Positions 1 to 7,480 of a stretch of DNA of 13,471 nt are shown in pieces; positions within the stretch are counted from its first letter, which is position 1; each line of letters begins with the position of its first letter. Made by a program: the position numbers and the translations under genes. Origin of the DNA: Microbacteriaceae bacterium. Its GTDB lineage: Bacteria; Actinomycetota; Actinomycetes; Actinomycetales; Microbacteriaceae. Below the pieces are notes generated by a model that saw only the letters and a list, made by a program, of their open reading frames with translations, had not been told where the DNA came from and ran no database searches. The DNA lies in assembly GCA_947454285.1 (NCBI GenBank), contig CANGJO010000018.1, forward strand, positions 1 to 13,471. Reading direction: 5' to 3'.

Positions 1-1913
1 ATTTCTGCGTTGCGACCTTCAACCTGTGACTGTGCGCTCTGAATTGCACGACTAACAATCTTTGACTCAATTGCGGTGTCATCAGGCACCGATGAGCGGT
101 TCATCAACGATGCTGCAGCGCCAGAGTTGAACAGGCGCATCAGGTCATCGGTCAATGAAAGGTAGAAACGAGATTCACCCTTGTCACCCTGACGACCAGC
201 ACGACCACGCAACTGGTTGTCGATGCGGCGTGACTCGTGGCGCTCTGTACCCAGAACGTAAAGGCCGCCAACTTCAAGAACCTTCTCTGCCTCAACTGCA
301 ACTTCTGCCTTGATCTTTGCAAATTCTTCTGCCCATGCAGCCTCATAGGCCTCTGGATTTTCATCGTTATTCAAACCGCGCTTGCTAAGTGCATCAACGG
401 TTAGGAACTCGGCGTTTCCACCAAGCATCACGTCTGTACCACGACCGGCCATGTTGGTAGCCACGGTTACTGCACCAAGACGACCAGCCTGAGCAACAAT
501 TGCTGCTTCACGTGCGTGGTTCTTAGCGTTTAGAACTTCGTGACGAACGCCTTCCTTAGCCAAAAGCTTTGAAAGGTATTCGCTCTTCTCAACGCTGGTG
601 GTACCAACCAAAACCGGCTGGCCATTCTTGTGGCGCTCTGCGATGTCGCGCACAACCATGTTGAATTTGATTTCTTCGTTCTTGTAGATCAAGTCAGGCT
701 GGTCAAGACGAACCATCGGTTTGTTGGTTGGAATTGGAACCACGCCCAGCTTGTAAGTAGACATGAACTCGGCTGCTTCAGTTTCAGCAGTACCGGTCAT
801 ACCCGAAAGCTTGTTGTAAAGACGGAAGTAGTTCTGCAGGGTAACGGTGGCAAGAGTCTGGTTCTCGGCCTTAACCTCAACGCCTTCCTTTGCTTCAATC
901 GCCTGGTGAATACCCTCGTTGTAGCGACGGCCGGCAAGAATTCGACCGGTGTGCTCGTCAACGATAAGAACTTCGCCGTTCATCACTACGTAGTCTTTGT
1001 CGCGCTTGAAAAGTGCCTTCGCGCGAATTGAGTTGTTCAAGAATGAAATCAGCGGAGTGTTTGCTGATTCGTAAAGGTTTCCGATACCTAGGTAGTCCTC
1101 TACCTTGGCAATGCCAGGCTCAAGAATTCCAATGGTGCGCTTCTTCTCGTCAACTTCGTAGTCGATAACCGGCTGAAGCTTTTCGGCAATCTTGGCAAAC
1201 TCGTTGAACCAACGGTTTGCTTCACCCGAGGAAGGACCAGAGATGATCAACGGAGTACGAGCCTCGTCAATCAGAATCGAGTCAACCTCGTCAACCACTG
1301 CAAAGAAGTGTCCGCGCTGAACCATGTCTTGCTGCTGCCACGCCATGTTGTCGCGCAGGTAGTCAAAACCAAATTCGTTGTTAGTTCCGTAGGTGATGTC
1401 GGCAAGGTACTGCTCGCGACGCTCGTTTGGATCCTGACCAGAAATGATGCAGCCGGTGGTCATGCCCAGGGTGCGGAAAACGCGGCCCATTAGGTCTGAC
1501 TGGTAGCTAGCCAAGAAGTCGTTAACTGTAATTACGTGCACACCGCGACCAGCGATTGCATTTAGGTATGCAGGAAGGGTTGCCACCAGGGTCTTACCTT
1601 CACCGGTACGCATTTCGGCAATGTTGCCAAGGTGCAGAGCGGCACCACCCATGATCTGAACGTCAAAGTGACGCATGCCAAGGGTGCGCTTTGAAGCCTC
1701 GCGAACGGCGGCGAAGGCTTCTGGAAGTAGGTCGTCTAGGCTCTCGCCGGCTGCGTAGCGTTCACGCAGAACGCTGGTCTCATTGGCCAACTCTTGCTCA
1801 GACAGGTTGCTGAAGTCATCTTCAAGGGCATTTACGGCTGTCGCGTAGTTGCGCAGCTTCGCAAGGAGGCGTCCTTCGCCAGCGCGCAGGACTTTATCGA
1901 TGATTGATGCCAA
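1..1913 (-). CDS. secA: Preprotein translocase motor ATPase SecA (3'-truncated by window edge)
   Basis: SecA is the cytosolic ATPase that pushes unfolded secretory proteins through the SecYEG channel. The visible 637 residues open with a canonical SecA N-terminus (MASIIDKVLRAGEGRLL). They carry the Walker A motif MRTGEGKT at residues 101-108, the Walker B-type DEVDS at about 208-212 followed by ILIDEARTPLIISGP, a preprotein cross-linking region with FLNNSIRAKALFKRDKDYVV, the GMTGTAETEA segment, and the second-motor motif QLRGRAGRQGD at 567-577. The helical scaffold and C-terminal end lie beyond the left edge; family members are about 850-950 residues. The start is a TTG at 1913-1911, preceded by ACGGAG seven bases away; no in-frame ATG or GTG lies nearby, and the alignment with known SecA N-termini begins here. 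Its position next to hpf matches secA1 of mycobacteria, so it is the housekeeping copy. Identification is secure. Confidence 0.97.
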   Translation of the reverse strand, partial: MASIIDKVLRAGEGRLLAKLRNYATAVNALEDDFSNLSEQELANETSVLRERYAAGESLDDLLPEAFAAVREASKRTLGMRHFDVQIMGGAALHLGNIAEMRTGEGKTLVATLPAYLNAIAGRGVHVITVNDFLASYQSDLMGRVFRTLGMTTGCIISGQDPNERREQYLADITYGTNNEFGFDYLRDNMAWQQQDMVQRGHFFAVVDEVDSILIDEARTPLIISGPSSGEANRWFNEFAKIAEKLQPVIDYEVDEKKRTIGILEPGIAKVEDYLGIGNLYESANTPLISFLNNSIRAKALFKRDKDYVVMNGEVLIVDEHTGRILAGRRYNEGIHQAIEAKEGVEVKAENQTLATVTLQNYFRLYNKLSGMTGTAETEAAEFMSTYKLGVVPIPTNKPMVRLDQPDLIYKNEEIKFNMVVRDIAERHKNGQPVLVGTTSVEKSEYLSKLLAKEGVRHEVLNAKNHAREAAIVAQAGRLGAVTVATNMAGRGTDVMLGGNAEFLTVDALSKRGLNNDENPEAYEAAWAEEFAKIKAEVAVEAEKVLEVGGLYVLGTERHESRRIDNQLRGRAGRQGDKGESRFYLSLTDDLMRLFNSGAAASLMNRSSVPDDTAIESKIVSRAIQSAQSQVEGRNAE

Positions 1914-1962
1914 GATTTTGCTCCGTACCGGTCGATTGGTTCTGGGTTCAATCTTAGGCGAA

Positions 1963-1990
1963 AGCCCCCGGCCCAATTGGGCCGGGAGCT
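1963..1990 (-). terminator. GC-rich hairpin between hpf and secA, candidate terminator
   Basis: Positions 1967-1986 form a perfect 20-base palindrome, CCCGGCCCAATTGGGCCGGG. After one mismatch it is extended by three more pairs (AGC at 1963-1965 with GCT at 1988-1990). On the minus strand the stem is followed by CTTTCGCC, so the U-tract is short. It lies about 80 bases after the hpf stop and 50 bases before the secA start. It may end or attenuate read-through from hpf; the weak U-tract leaves room for a regulatory or protein-binding role. Confidence 0.5.
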
Positions 1991-2024
1991 GATGCTCAGG
2001 ACGCTCTCAGAGAACGCTAGGACA

Positions 2025-2094
2025 GGGTAATTACGCCCGAAGAGGCGTGCAAGCCTCTGCGCTTGTACGAGCTACCCGTTCAATGTAATTACCC
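2025..2094 (-). repeat. Nested inverted repeats spanning the hpf 3' end
   Basis: A 10-base inverted repeat, GGGTAATTAC at 2025-2034 and GTAATTACCC at 2085-2094, brackets the hpf stop codon. Inside it, AGAGGC/GCCTCT (2041-2046 with 2053-2058) can form a hairpin that competes with ACGCC/GGCGT (2033-2037 with 2044-2048), because both need bases 2044-2046. A near-palindrome, GCTTGTACGAGC, follows at 2061-2072. The outer right arm is coding sequence for the last HPF residues. These elements could act as a 3' stabiliser, terminator or leader structure for secA; the pairing is visible but the function is inferred. Confidence 0.4.
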
Positions 2095-2689
2095 CGTAAT
2101 TCCAGCCTTTGCGGCGGTAGACCACGCTTGGCTTACCGGTCTCAGAGTCCTGGAATAGGTAGAAATCGTGACCGATTAGCTCCATGTGATACAGGGCGTC
2201 GTCAACGGTCATCGGGGTGGCCTCAAACTCCTTGCGGCGAATGACCACCGGGCTCTCGCCCATGTCTGGGGCGGTTGGTTCAGCCGGAGCGGCCACCTTG
2301 CCCAACAGCACATCTGAGTCGGCTGGGCGAATGTCTAGCTCGGCAAAGTCGTGGGCGCTAAGTTCGCTGGCACCAAGTGAGCCGTGGTGACCCTTTCGGC
2401 GATCACCGGCACGACGAAGACGTTCAGACAACTTGCCCAGGGCAATGTCAAAGGCGGCAAATTTATCGCCAGCATGAGCCTCGGCACGAATTACGTGACC
2501 GGGTTCAAAAACGGTAAGTTCCACTTGATCCTCTGGGCCGGAATTTCGGCTGTGATCGTGGCGGGTCACTTTGATATCCAGGGCCTGAACCTTGTGAGCC
2601 AACTGCTCTACTTTGTGGGTTCGGTCCGATACGTATTCTCGAAAGCGATCCGAGACGGTGAGGTTGCGGGCTGTGATTTTGACTTCCAT
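2072..2689 (-). CDS. hpf: Long-form ribosome hibernation promoting factor
   Basis: This 205-residue protein has the two-domain build of long HPF/RaiA. The N-terminal domain (about 1-100, starting MEVKITARNLTVSDRFREYV) binds the 30S decoding region. A charged linker (about 101-148) follows, then a C-terminal dimerisation domain (about 150-203) with the conserved run KEFEATPMTVDDALYHMELIGHDFYLF and VVYRRKGWNYGVI. Long HPF joins two 70S ribosomes into inactive 100S dimers in stationary phase or stress. I place the start at the ATG at 2689-2687, preceded by GAGGT at good spacing. A longer reading to 2914 would add 75 residues unlike HPF that overlap the comF 3' end. The gene lies 49 bases after comF and 158 bases before secA, the same order as Rv3242c-Rv3241c-Rv3240c in M. 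tuberculosis. Expression probably changes with growth phase, but no regulator site can be named. Confidence 0.95.
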   Translation of the reverse strand: MEVKITARNLTVSDRFREYVSDRTHKVEQLAHKVQALDIKVTRHDHSRNSGPEDQVELTVFEPGHVIRAEAHAGDKFAAFDIALGKLSERLRRAGDRRKGHHGSLGASELSAHDFAELDIRPADSDVLLGKVAAPAEPTAPDMGESPVVIRRKEFEATPMTVDDALYHMELIGHDFYLFQDSETGKPSVVYRRKGWNYGVITLNG

Positions 2690-2738
2690 GATGACCTCAT
2701 ATCTACGGGCAACATTGCCTGTGAATGAAAGGTATACC
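2690..2738 (-). promoter_or_regulatory. comF-hpf spacer with two palindromes, possible hpf promoter
   Basis: The 49-base spacer has a perfect palindrome, AGGTATACCT (2730-2739), touching the comF stop, and a near-perfect one, GGCAACATTGCC (2708-2719), 19 bases before the hpf ATG. On the minus strand TATACC (2735-2730) could be a -10 element giving a leader of about 35 bases that carries the second palindrome. No convincing -35 is present. The palindromes are clear; the promoter role is a guess. Confidence 0.3.
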
Positions 2739-3422
2739 TTAAACGGATTCCGCGTGGCGTTTTTGCTGATTTTTTGGAAGTGTCTCGGCGAAGGCAACAA
2801 ACCCCAAAACCTGAACCCCGATACCCCCAAGCGCACGAGCGGCCTCGGTGAAGGTTGCGCCGGTGGTGACGATGTCGTCAATGAGTATTGCCTGGCTTCG
2901 CGGTGGTTTGCCATTGGCCTGCATAGTGCCCACTAAATTGGTGCGCCGATCTTTTCCGCTGAGCGCAGCTTGGTCGGCAATTAATTTTGCTGACTCTAGA
3001 GAAAACCCCAGTCCACCGTAAACCGGGACGAGTAGTTTGTGTTGTTTAGCAATTTGCCGACTCAATCCGTTGGCGAGGATTTTGGCCGGAACAAAACCGC
3101 GAGATGCAAACGACTTTGTTTTACTGGGCATGTAAACCAGCGAAGAGTTTTGTAATTCAAAATTCTCAAACGCCGGCAACATGGCATTGCAGAATATTTT
3201 TGCCAGCGACGTTTGTTGCGCCTCTTTGAACTCGTGCATCAACATTGCAATTTGCGAGGTGTAGGTGGTCGTGGCAAATCCATCAATCCCCTGCCTTGAA
3301 ACCTTTGCGACTTTCAGATTCAGTTTTCGTTGGCAAGGCTCGCACAAGTTTGAACCAGCGGTTTTGCAAAGAATGCAATTGCTGGGTAGCAGCAGATTTA
3401 GAAAGTCTTCAAATACATCCAC
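2739..3422 (-). CDS. comF: ComF-family phosphoribosyltransferase-like protein
   Basis: This 227-residue protein has the ComF layout. A short N-terminal zinc-ribbon-like segment has cysteines at 16, 19, 27 and 30 (NCILCK...LCEPC). A type I phosphoribosyltransferase domain follows, with RGFVPAKILA (108-117), QAALSGKDRRTNL (151-163) and the PRPP-binding motif AILIDDIVTTGAT (178-190). ComF proteins act in DNA uptake during natural transformation in Bacillus and Haemophilus; in actinobacteria the role is mostly unproven. The start is GTG at 3422-3420, the first possible start after an in-frame TGA at 3428-3426, and it fits the family N-terminus. There is no good Shine-Dalgarno sequence before it. 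It sits 83 bases after lpqB and 49 before hpf. M. tuberculosis has one extra gene (Rv3243c) between lpqB and comF that is absent here. The family call is firm; the exact cellular role is not. Confidence 0.9.
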   Translation of the reverse strand: MDVFEDFLNLLLPSNCILCKTAGSNLCEPCQRKLNLKVAKVSRQGIDGFATTTYTSQIAMLMHEFKEAQQTSLAKIFCNAMLPAFENFELQNSSLVYMPSKTKSFASRGFVPAKILANGLSRQIAKQHKLLVPVYGGLGFSLESAKLIADQAALSGKDRRTNLVGTMQANGKPPRSQAILIDDIVTTGATFTEAARALGGIGVQVLGFVAFAETLPKNQQKRHAESV

Positions 3423-3505
3423 GCTTCAGAATTGCATGGCGTGGCAACCCGAAGATTGCCGAAAGAATATCGGTGTAAAACTGCCCGAATTATTTTCTGG
3501 CCGAA
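3423..3505 (-). promoter_or_regulatory. lpqB-comF spacer
   Basis: These 83 bases hold no gene. On the minus strand TTCGG occurs four times, at irregular spacing, and GGCAA/TTGCC (3443-3447 with 3456-3460) could form a five-pair hairpin with an eight-base loop shortly before the comF GTG. TATTCT, about 40 bases before the start, might be a -10 element, but no matching -35 is seen. comF may be read through from lpqB or have a weak promoter here. Confidence 0.2.
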
Positions 3506-5188
3506 TTAATTTCCTGGGAAGTGCAGCGCCTGAACGGCTGTGGCTACCAATGCCCAGTTTGATCCACGGAACTGATACATGGCTGTGCCGATATCCAGAA
3601 TGAAAACAGATGCAGCCTGACCGGAACCAACCACCTTGTCACCATCACGAATTGCAGTGAGATATCTGGTGCCACCACCAACCATTGCAATGATTGGCTG
3701 ATTGTAAGAATCAACGCTTTGGCCGAGAACTGCGATGCGAATGTTGTCTAGCCAAGTAACTGACTGCGCACCCAATTGCCCCACAGGTTTGATTGGAGCT
3801 CCAAGGCCAACCGGAAGGCCGTCTTTGTCTCGAATCACCGCTGCAACATAAACGCGGTTGTTGTCTTTGGTCCCGGCGGCAACAACAATGCGACTGCCCT
3901 CATTGCTCATCGAGAAACTAAGGCGATCGCTTTCGCCCAACCAACCACTGTTGAAAGGCACGCGCTTACCGTCTGGAGCGAAAACCATAATCTGGCGATT
4001 TCCGCTCTTTGGAATTACCCAGGCATAACCAGTGGCATCAAGAATCGGTGACAGAAAGCCGTCACCCTTAATCAAGAGCTTTGGTTCCTGAATAATCTTG
4101 CCCAGTGCCGTTTGGTAGATGCCATCCGGAGTTGTCACCAAGACGGTCTTCTCTTCAGTGTTCATTGCAAAATCAATTGCATTTAGTTGACTCAATAGAG
4201 CCTTTGATCCCCCAATAGCTCTTGAACCTTCGCTATCAAGGTGAACTAACTCGTTTTCGTATAGCGCCACCGGCGTGACGATTTGATTTTGAGAAGTTGG
4301 GAAAGTCCAACTGTTTGCGTCAATCGAACTTCGCTGCACGGTCACGTTGACCGAATACACACTGTTTAGCTGAACCAAAGTTTCGCGAATTTGCACCTGC
4401 ATCAATCTACGTTCAGCAGCCGATGCCTGAAGAGCCTTTGCCGAAAGGTCAACCGTTGCAATACCATCGGCCACCGTCACGGTACTTAGTGACAACTTCG
4501 TTCCTGAAGGAATAGCGCTTTTTACCGCCGGGGCAAGCCATTCACTTGGACCACCAAGGAGTGCGGTAACCAATCTGGTACTAGTCGACGCACGTGATGG
4601 GAACCAACGCACGTCAGGCACAAGTTGTTTCAATTGGTTATCAAAGAAATAAAGCGCGTACGCCTTGAAAACCACATCGAACACAGGTCGAATCACCGAG
4701 ATTAAATTAGGTGCAGCACTGATACGCCACTGGCCCGCCTCTTTTGCAAGTTTGATTCGAACAGTCTGAATTGTTCCCGCTGGCATTGCCTGGTACTCAC
4801 CACGCGCATTGATTTTTGCTGTGATTGGAATGCGAACGAGTGCAGTGCCGTCTACAGTCAAGGTGACCTTTGGGCTGCCATCCTGAATTAGGACCTCGGC
4901 ATTTGGGTCCCACTGATTCATAAAAGTTGTTGTCAGGTAAGACTTAGCAACTTCGTAGTCATTCTGTGGGCCAGTGCCGGCGTTCAAGAAACCAAGAACA
5001 ATTTCTTCTTGTGAGTCCTCCATTGTTGGACCAGAAGGTGAGTAATACAGGTAATCGGTTTCCAAACCTGATTCCACATTTGGACCAGTCTTGATCTCGC
5101 CACTCTTTGGCAATTGGGCGCAACCGGTGGTCAATAGCAAAAGAGCAGCCGTGACTAAGGCCAGTAGTGTCTTCAAATTCTTATTCAT
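3506..5188 (-). CDS. lpqB: Lipoprotein LpqB, partner of the MtrAB two-component system
   Basis: LpqB is an exported lipoprotein that in mycobacteria interacts with the extracellular part of MtrB and modulates MtrA signalling. This 560-residue protein has a type II signal peptide: MNKNLK, a hydrophobic stretch at about 7-20, and lipobox LTTGC with Cys23 as the lipidated residue. An LpqB N-terminal region follows to about residue 170. A GerMN domain comes at about 175-285 (ALYFFDNQLKQLVPDVRWFP, then TRLVTALLGGPSEWL and GIATVDLSAKAL). The C-terminal half (about 300-560) has repeating strands as expected for the LpqB beta-propeller. The ATG at 5188 overlaps the mtrB stop by eight bases (ATGAATAA), implying translational coupling. 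Length and order match Rv3244c, making the call secure. The protein should sit on the outer face of the cytoplasmic membrane. Confidence 0.95.
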   Translation of the reverse strand: MNKNLKTLLALVTAALLLLTTGCAQLPKSGEIKTGPNVESGLETDYLYYSPSGPTMEDSQEEIVLGFLNAGTGPQNDYEVAKSYLTTTFMNQWDPNAEVLIQDGSPKVTLTVDGTALVRIPITAKINARGEYQAMPAGTIQTVRIKLAKEAGQWRISAAPNLISVIRPVFDVVFKAYALYFFDNQLKQLVPDVRWFPSRASTSTRLVTALLGGPSEWLAPAVKSAIPSGTKLSLSTVTVADGIATVDLSAKALQASAAERRLMQVQIRETLVQLNSVYSVNVTVQRSSIDANSWTFPTSQNQIVTPVALYENELVHLDSEGSRAIGGSKALLSQLNAIDFAMNTEEKTVLVTTPDGIYQTALGKIIQEPKLLIKGDGFLSPILDATGYAWVIPKSGNRQIMVFAPDGKRVPFNSGWLGESDRLSFSMSNEGSRIVVAAGTKDNNRVYVAAVIRDKDGLPVGLGAPIKPVGQLGAQSVTWLDNIRIAVLGQSVDSYNQPIIAMVGGGTRYLTAIRDGDKVVGSGQAASVFILDIGTAMYQFRGSNWALVATAVQALHFPGN

Positions 5189-6782
5189 CGTTCACGCTCA
5201 ATTCCGCTGAACGCTCCAGGGTTTTTGTTGGCGGCAACGGCAGCGGCGACTGAGTGAAGACCATTCCCTGTCGACGAGGCAGAGTCAATCTAAATGACGC
5301 GCCCTCGTTCGGCTTAGCCCACACCTGCAACCACCCACCGTGCAGCTGAGTATCTTCAAGCGAAATCGCCAGACCAAGACCTGTTCCGCCGGTGGTGCGT
5401 TTACGCGCTGGGTCGGCTCGCCAGAATCGGTCAAACACTCGGTCGACTTCTGCACGGGTCATGCCAATTCCAGAATCTGTAACGCTAATTGCAACCGCCG
5501 ATTCACTCATGCCGACAGCAATACCGATAGGTCTGCTCTCACCGTGCTCAATCGCATTAGCCAACAAATTTCTGATTAGTCGTTCAATTCGGCGACCATC
5601 GATCTCGGCATCAACCGGACCACTTGGAATATCGATCTCAATTACCGAACCTCGGCTCTGTGCCAGCGGCTCAAGTCCGGCAATTGCAGAACCCACGATG
5701 CCATTCACATCTTGAATTTCAAGATCGGCGGCAACCGCACCGGCGTCATAGCGCGAAATTTCCAGCAAGTCATTGAGTAGCACTTCAAAGCGTTCAATCT
5801 GGTCATGCATTAATTCGGCAGAGCGCTTTGCAGCCGGTTCAAGTTTTTCGCGACTGGCAAAAATAATGTCACCGGCAAGTTTGATGGTGGTCAGCGGAGT
5901 GCGAAGCTCGTGAGAAACGTCAGATACAAAGCGTTGCTGCATTTTAGATACGCTGGCCAACTTTGTAATTTGCTTCTGCAAAGAATCGGCCATTCGGTTA
6001 AAGGACCTAGCCAACGTGGCAATAACGTCTTCACCGCGCTCGGTAAGGCGGCGATCCAACGCACCCTCGGCAATTTCTTCGGAAACTGCTGCGGCCACCT
6101 GAACCGGTTTCACCAGCCAGTTGGTCACGAAGAAGCTAACGCCACCAATCAGGAACAACAGAATCAACATGCCCCAGAACAAAACACTCTGCACAAAATC
6201 CAGGGTCTGCTGTTCACCGTTTAGATCGAATACCAAATAAAGCTCGTACTTACCGGCTAGTGGAATTTCGATTGGCGAACCAACTACGATTCCTGGATGC
6301 ACTTCCCCATTGGTCTGGGTAAGGCCAACCGATTGATAGGTAAGTTTTCCGGTGGCGGCCCGCACGCTGGTTTTTAGATCGGTGGGAATAACCTCGGTAT
6401 CTAGGTCGGCCGAGATTGGACTCTGCAAAATTTGCGCGCCAACTTGACCAGGGGTGCGCAACAGCGCCACCTTTCGCGAATCAACTGTGCCTAGCGACTC
6501 TAAAGATGGCACCACTGAGTTCAAAAGTGTCTGCAGAGCAATTTCATCGGTCACCGTAGATGCCGAAAAGGTGTTTTGAACTTCAACCACGCCGCGTTCT
6601 GATTCGGCAAGAATTTGGTTTAGACGAGTTTGGTAGAGACCATTACCAATTGAGTACGAAAGAAATCCGCCCACAATAAGTAGCGCAATTCCAGAAAGCA
6701 CAACGGTCGTAAAGACAGCACGAACCTGAAGGAATCGGCGAAAGAGACCGAGCGCCCAATCGATGGCGGCTCGTATTTTCAT
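5181..6782 (-). CDS. mtrB: Sensor histidine kinase MtrB
   Basis: MtrB is the membrane sensor kinase that phosphorylates MtrA, a pair controlling cell-wall turnover, division and osmotic response in actinobacteria. The 533 residues read in order: TM1 (about 23-45), an extracytoplasmic domain (about 50-197), TM2 (about 198-221), HAMP linker (about 222-272), dimerisation/phosphoacceptor helix with His291 in FVSDVSHELRTPLTTIK, and an ATPase domain. The ATPase domain has the N box NLLANAIEHG (about 405-414), DSGIGM (436-441), RFWRADPARKRT and GGTGLGLA (465-472). All key residues are present, so it should be an active kinase. A short proline-rich tail (QSPLPLPPTK, 511-520) follows. The ATG immediately follows the mtrA TAA with no spacer, and AGGG within the mtrA end can serve as its ribosome site. 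The lpqB start overlaps its 3' end. Confidence 0.97.
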   Translation of the reverse strand: MKIRAAIDWALGLFRRFLQVRAVFTTVVLSGIALLIVGGFLSYSIGNGLYQTRLNQILAESERGVVEVQNTFSASTVTDEIALQTLLNSVVPSLESLGTVDSRKVALLRTPGQVGAQILQSPISADLDTEVIPTDLKTSVRAATGKLTYQSVGLTQTNGEVHPGIVVGSPIEIPLAGKYELYLVFDLNGEQQTLDFVQSVLFWGMLILLFLIGGVSFFVTNWLVKPVQVAAAVSEEIAEGALDRRLTERGEDVIATLARSFNRMADSLQKQITKLASVSKMQQRFVSDVSHELRTPLTTIKLAGDIIFASREKLEPAAKRSAELMHDQIERFEVLLNDLLEISRYDAGAVAADLEIQDVNGIVGSAIAGLEPLAQSRGSVIEIDIPSGPVDAEIDGRRIERLIRNLLANAIEHGESRPIGIAVGMSESAVAISVTDSGIGMTRAEVDRVFDRFWRADPARKRTTGGTGLGLAISLEDTQLHGGWLQVWAKPNEGASFRLTLPRRQGMVFTQSPLPLPPTKTLERSAELSVNDE

Positions 6783-7460
6783 TTAGCCCTGGCCAGCCTT
6801 GTAACCAATGCCACGCACGGTGGTGACAATCTTTGGATTGTCTGGATCGTCTTCAATTTTTGAACGAAGTCTCTGCACGTGAACGTTTACCAAGCGAGTG
6901 TCTGCCTTGTAGTGGTAGCCCCAAACCGTTTCCAAAAGCATTTCACGAGTGAAAACCTGCTTTGGCTTAACAGCAAGTGTTAGCAACAAGTTGAATTCAA
7001 GTGGTGTAAGCAAAACCTTCTCACCCCCGCGACGAACCTCGTGACCCACGATGTCTAGAGTCAACGGGCCAATTTGAATTGTGTCTTCTGCAGCGCCGGC
7101 GATTGGACGAAGTCTTGCACGAATGCGGGCCAACAAAACCACTGGATCAAAAGGCTTGACCACGTAGTCATCGGCTCCGGCCTCAAGGCCACGAACGACA
7201 TCGTCACTCTCTGTCTTTGCGGTGAGCATGATGATCGGTGTTCCAGACACTGAACGAATTTCTTCACAGACCTCGATGCCGTCTTTGCCAGGCAGCATTA
7301 CATCAAGCAAAACCAAATCAGGTGCTTCAGCCTTGAAAGCATCGAGCGCTCCAGAACCGGCATCGTGGAAGCTAACGTCAAAGCCCTCAGATTCAAGAAC
7401 AATGCCAACCATCTCGCGAAGTGCGTTATCGTCGTCGACGACCAAGATCTTGTGTGGCAT
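6783..7460 (-). CDS. mtrA: Response regulator MtrA
   Basis: MtrA is an OmpR/PhoB-type DNA-binding response regulator, essential in M. tuberculosis, with targets including cell-wall hydrolases and the replication region. The 225-residue protein has a receiver domain (about 1-120) with the acidic pair Asp10-Asp11, phosphoacceptor Asp53 in LVLLDVMLPGKDG, Thr80 and Lys102 in DDYVVKPFDP. A winged-helix domain (about 128-225) follows with LTPLEFNLLLTLA, TREMLLETVWGY, RLVNVHVQRLRSKIE and VTTVRGIGYKA. The ATG at 7460-7458 is preceded by GAGGAA at suitable spacing. It lies only 20 bases after ahcY, so it is probably transcribed with manB and ahcY unless an internal promoter lies in ahcY. The tmk gene that precedes mtrA in M. 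tuberculosis is absent at this place. Confidence 0.97.
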   Translation of the reverse strand: MPHKILVVDDDNALREMVGIVLESEGFDVSFHDAGSGALDAFKAEAPDLVLLDVMLPGKDGIEVCEEIRSVSGTPIIMLTAKTESDDVVRGLEAGADDYVVKPFDPVVLLARIRARLRPIAGAAEDTIQIGPLTLDIVGHEVRRGGEKVLLTPLEFNLLLTLAVKPKQVFTREMLLETVWGYHYKADTRLVNVHVQRLRSKIEDDPDNPKIVTTVRGIGYKAGQG

Positions 7461-7480
7461 GTGTTCCTCGAATCTAACTG

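Noticed and set aside
630..1031. Plus-strand open frame of 133 codons antisense to secA
   Set aside because: It is a shadow of conserved SecA coding sequence on the other strand, with no recognisable domain and no ribosome site that would justify a gene.
1914..2071. Possible SecM-like leader peptide before secA
   Set aside because: I saw no short open frame with a ribosome site and export signal in the spacer; the region is better described as structured RNA or terminator.
2384..2728. Plus-strand open frame of 114 codons antisense to hpf, and the overlapping frame 2613-2936
   Set aside because: Both are antisense to conserved HPF/ComF codons and show no recognisable family or upstream signal.
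2690..2914. N-terminal extension of HPF by 75 residues
   Set aside because: It would overlap comF, is unlike any HPF N-terminus, and the ATG at 2689 has a good ribosome site and the family-typical MEVKITARNL start.
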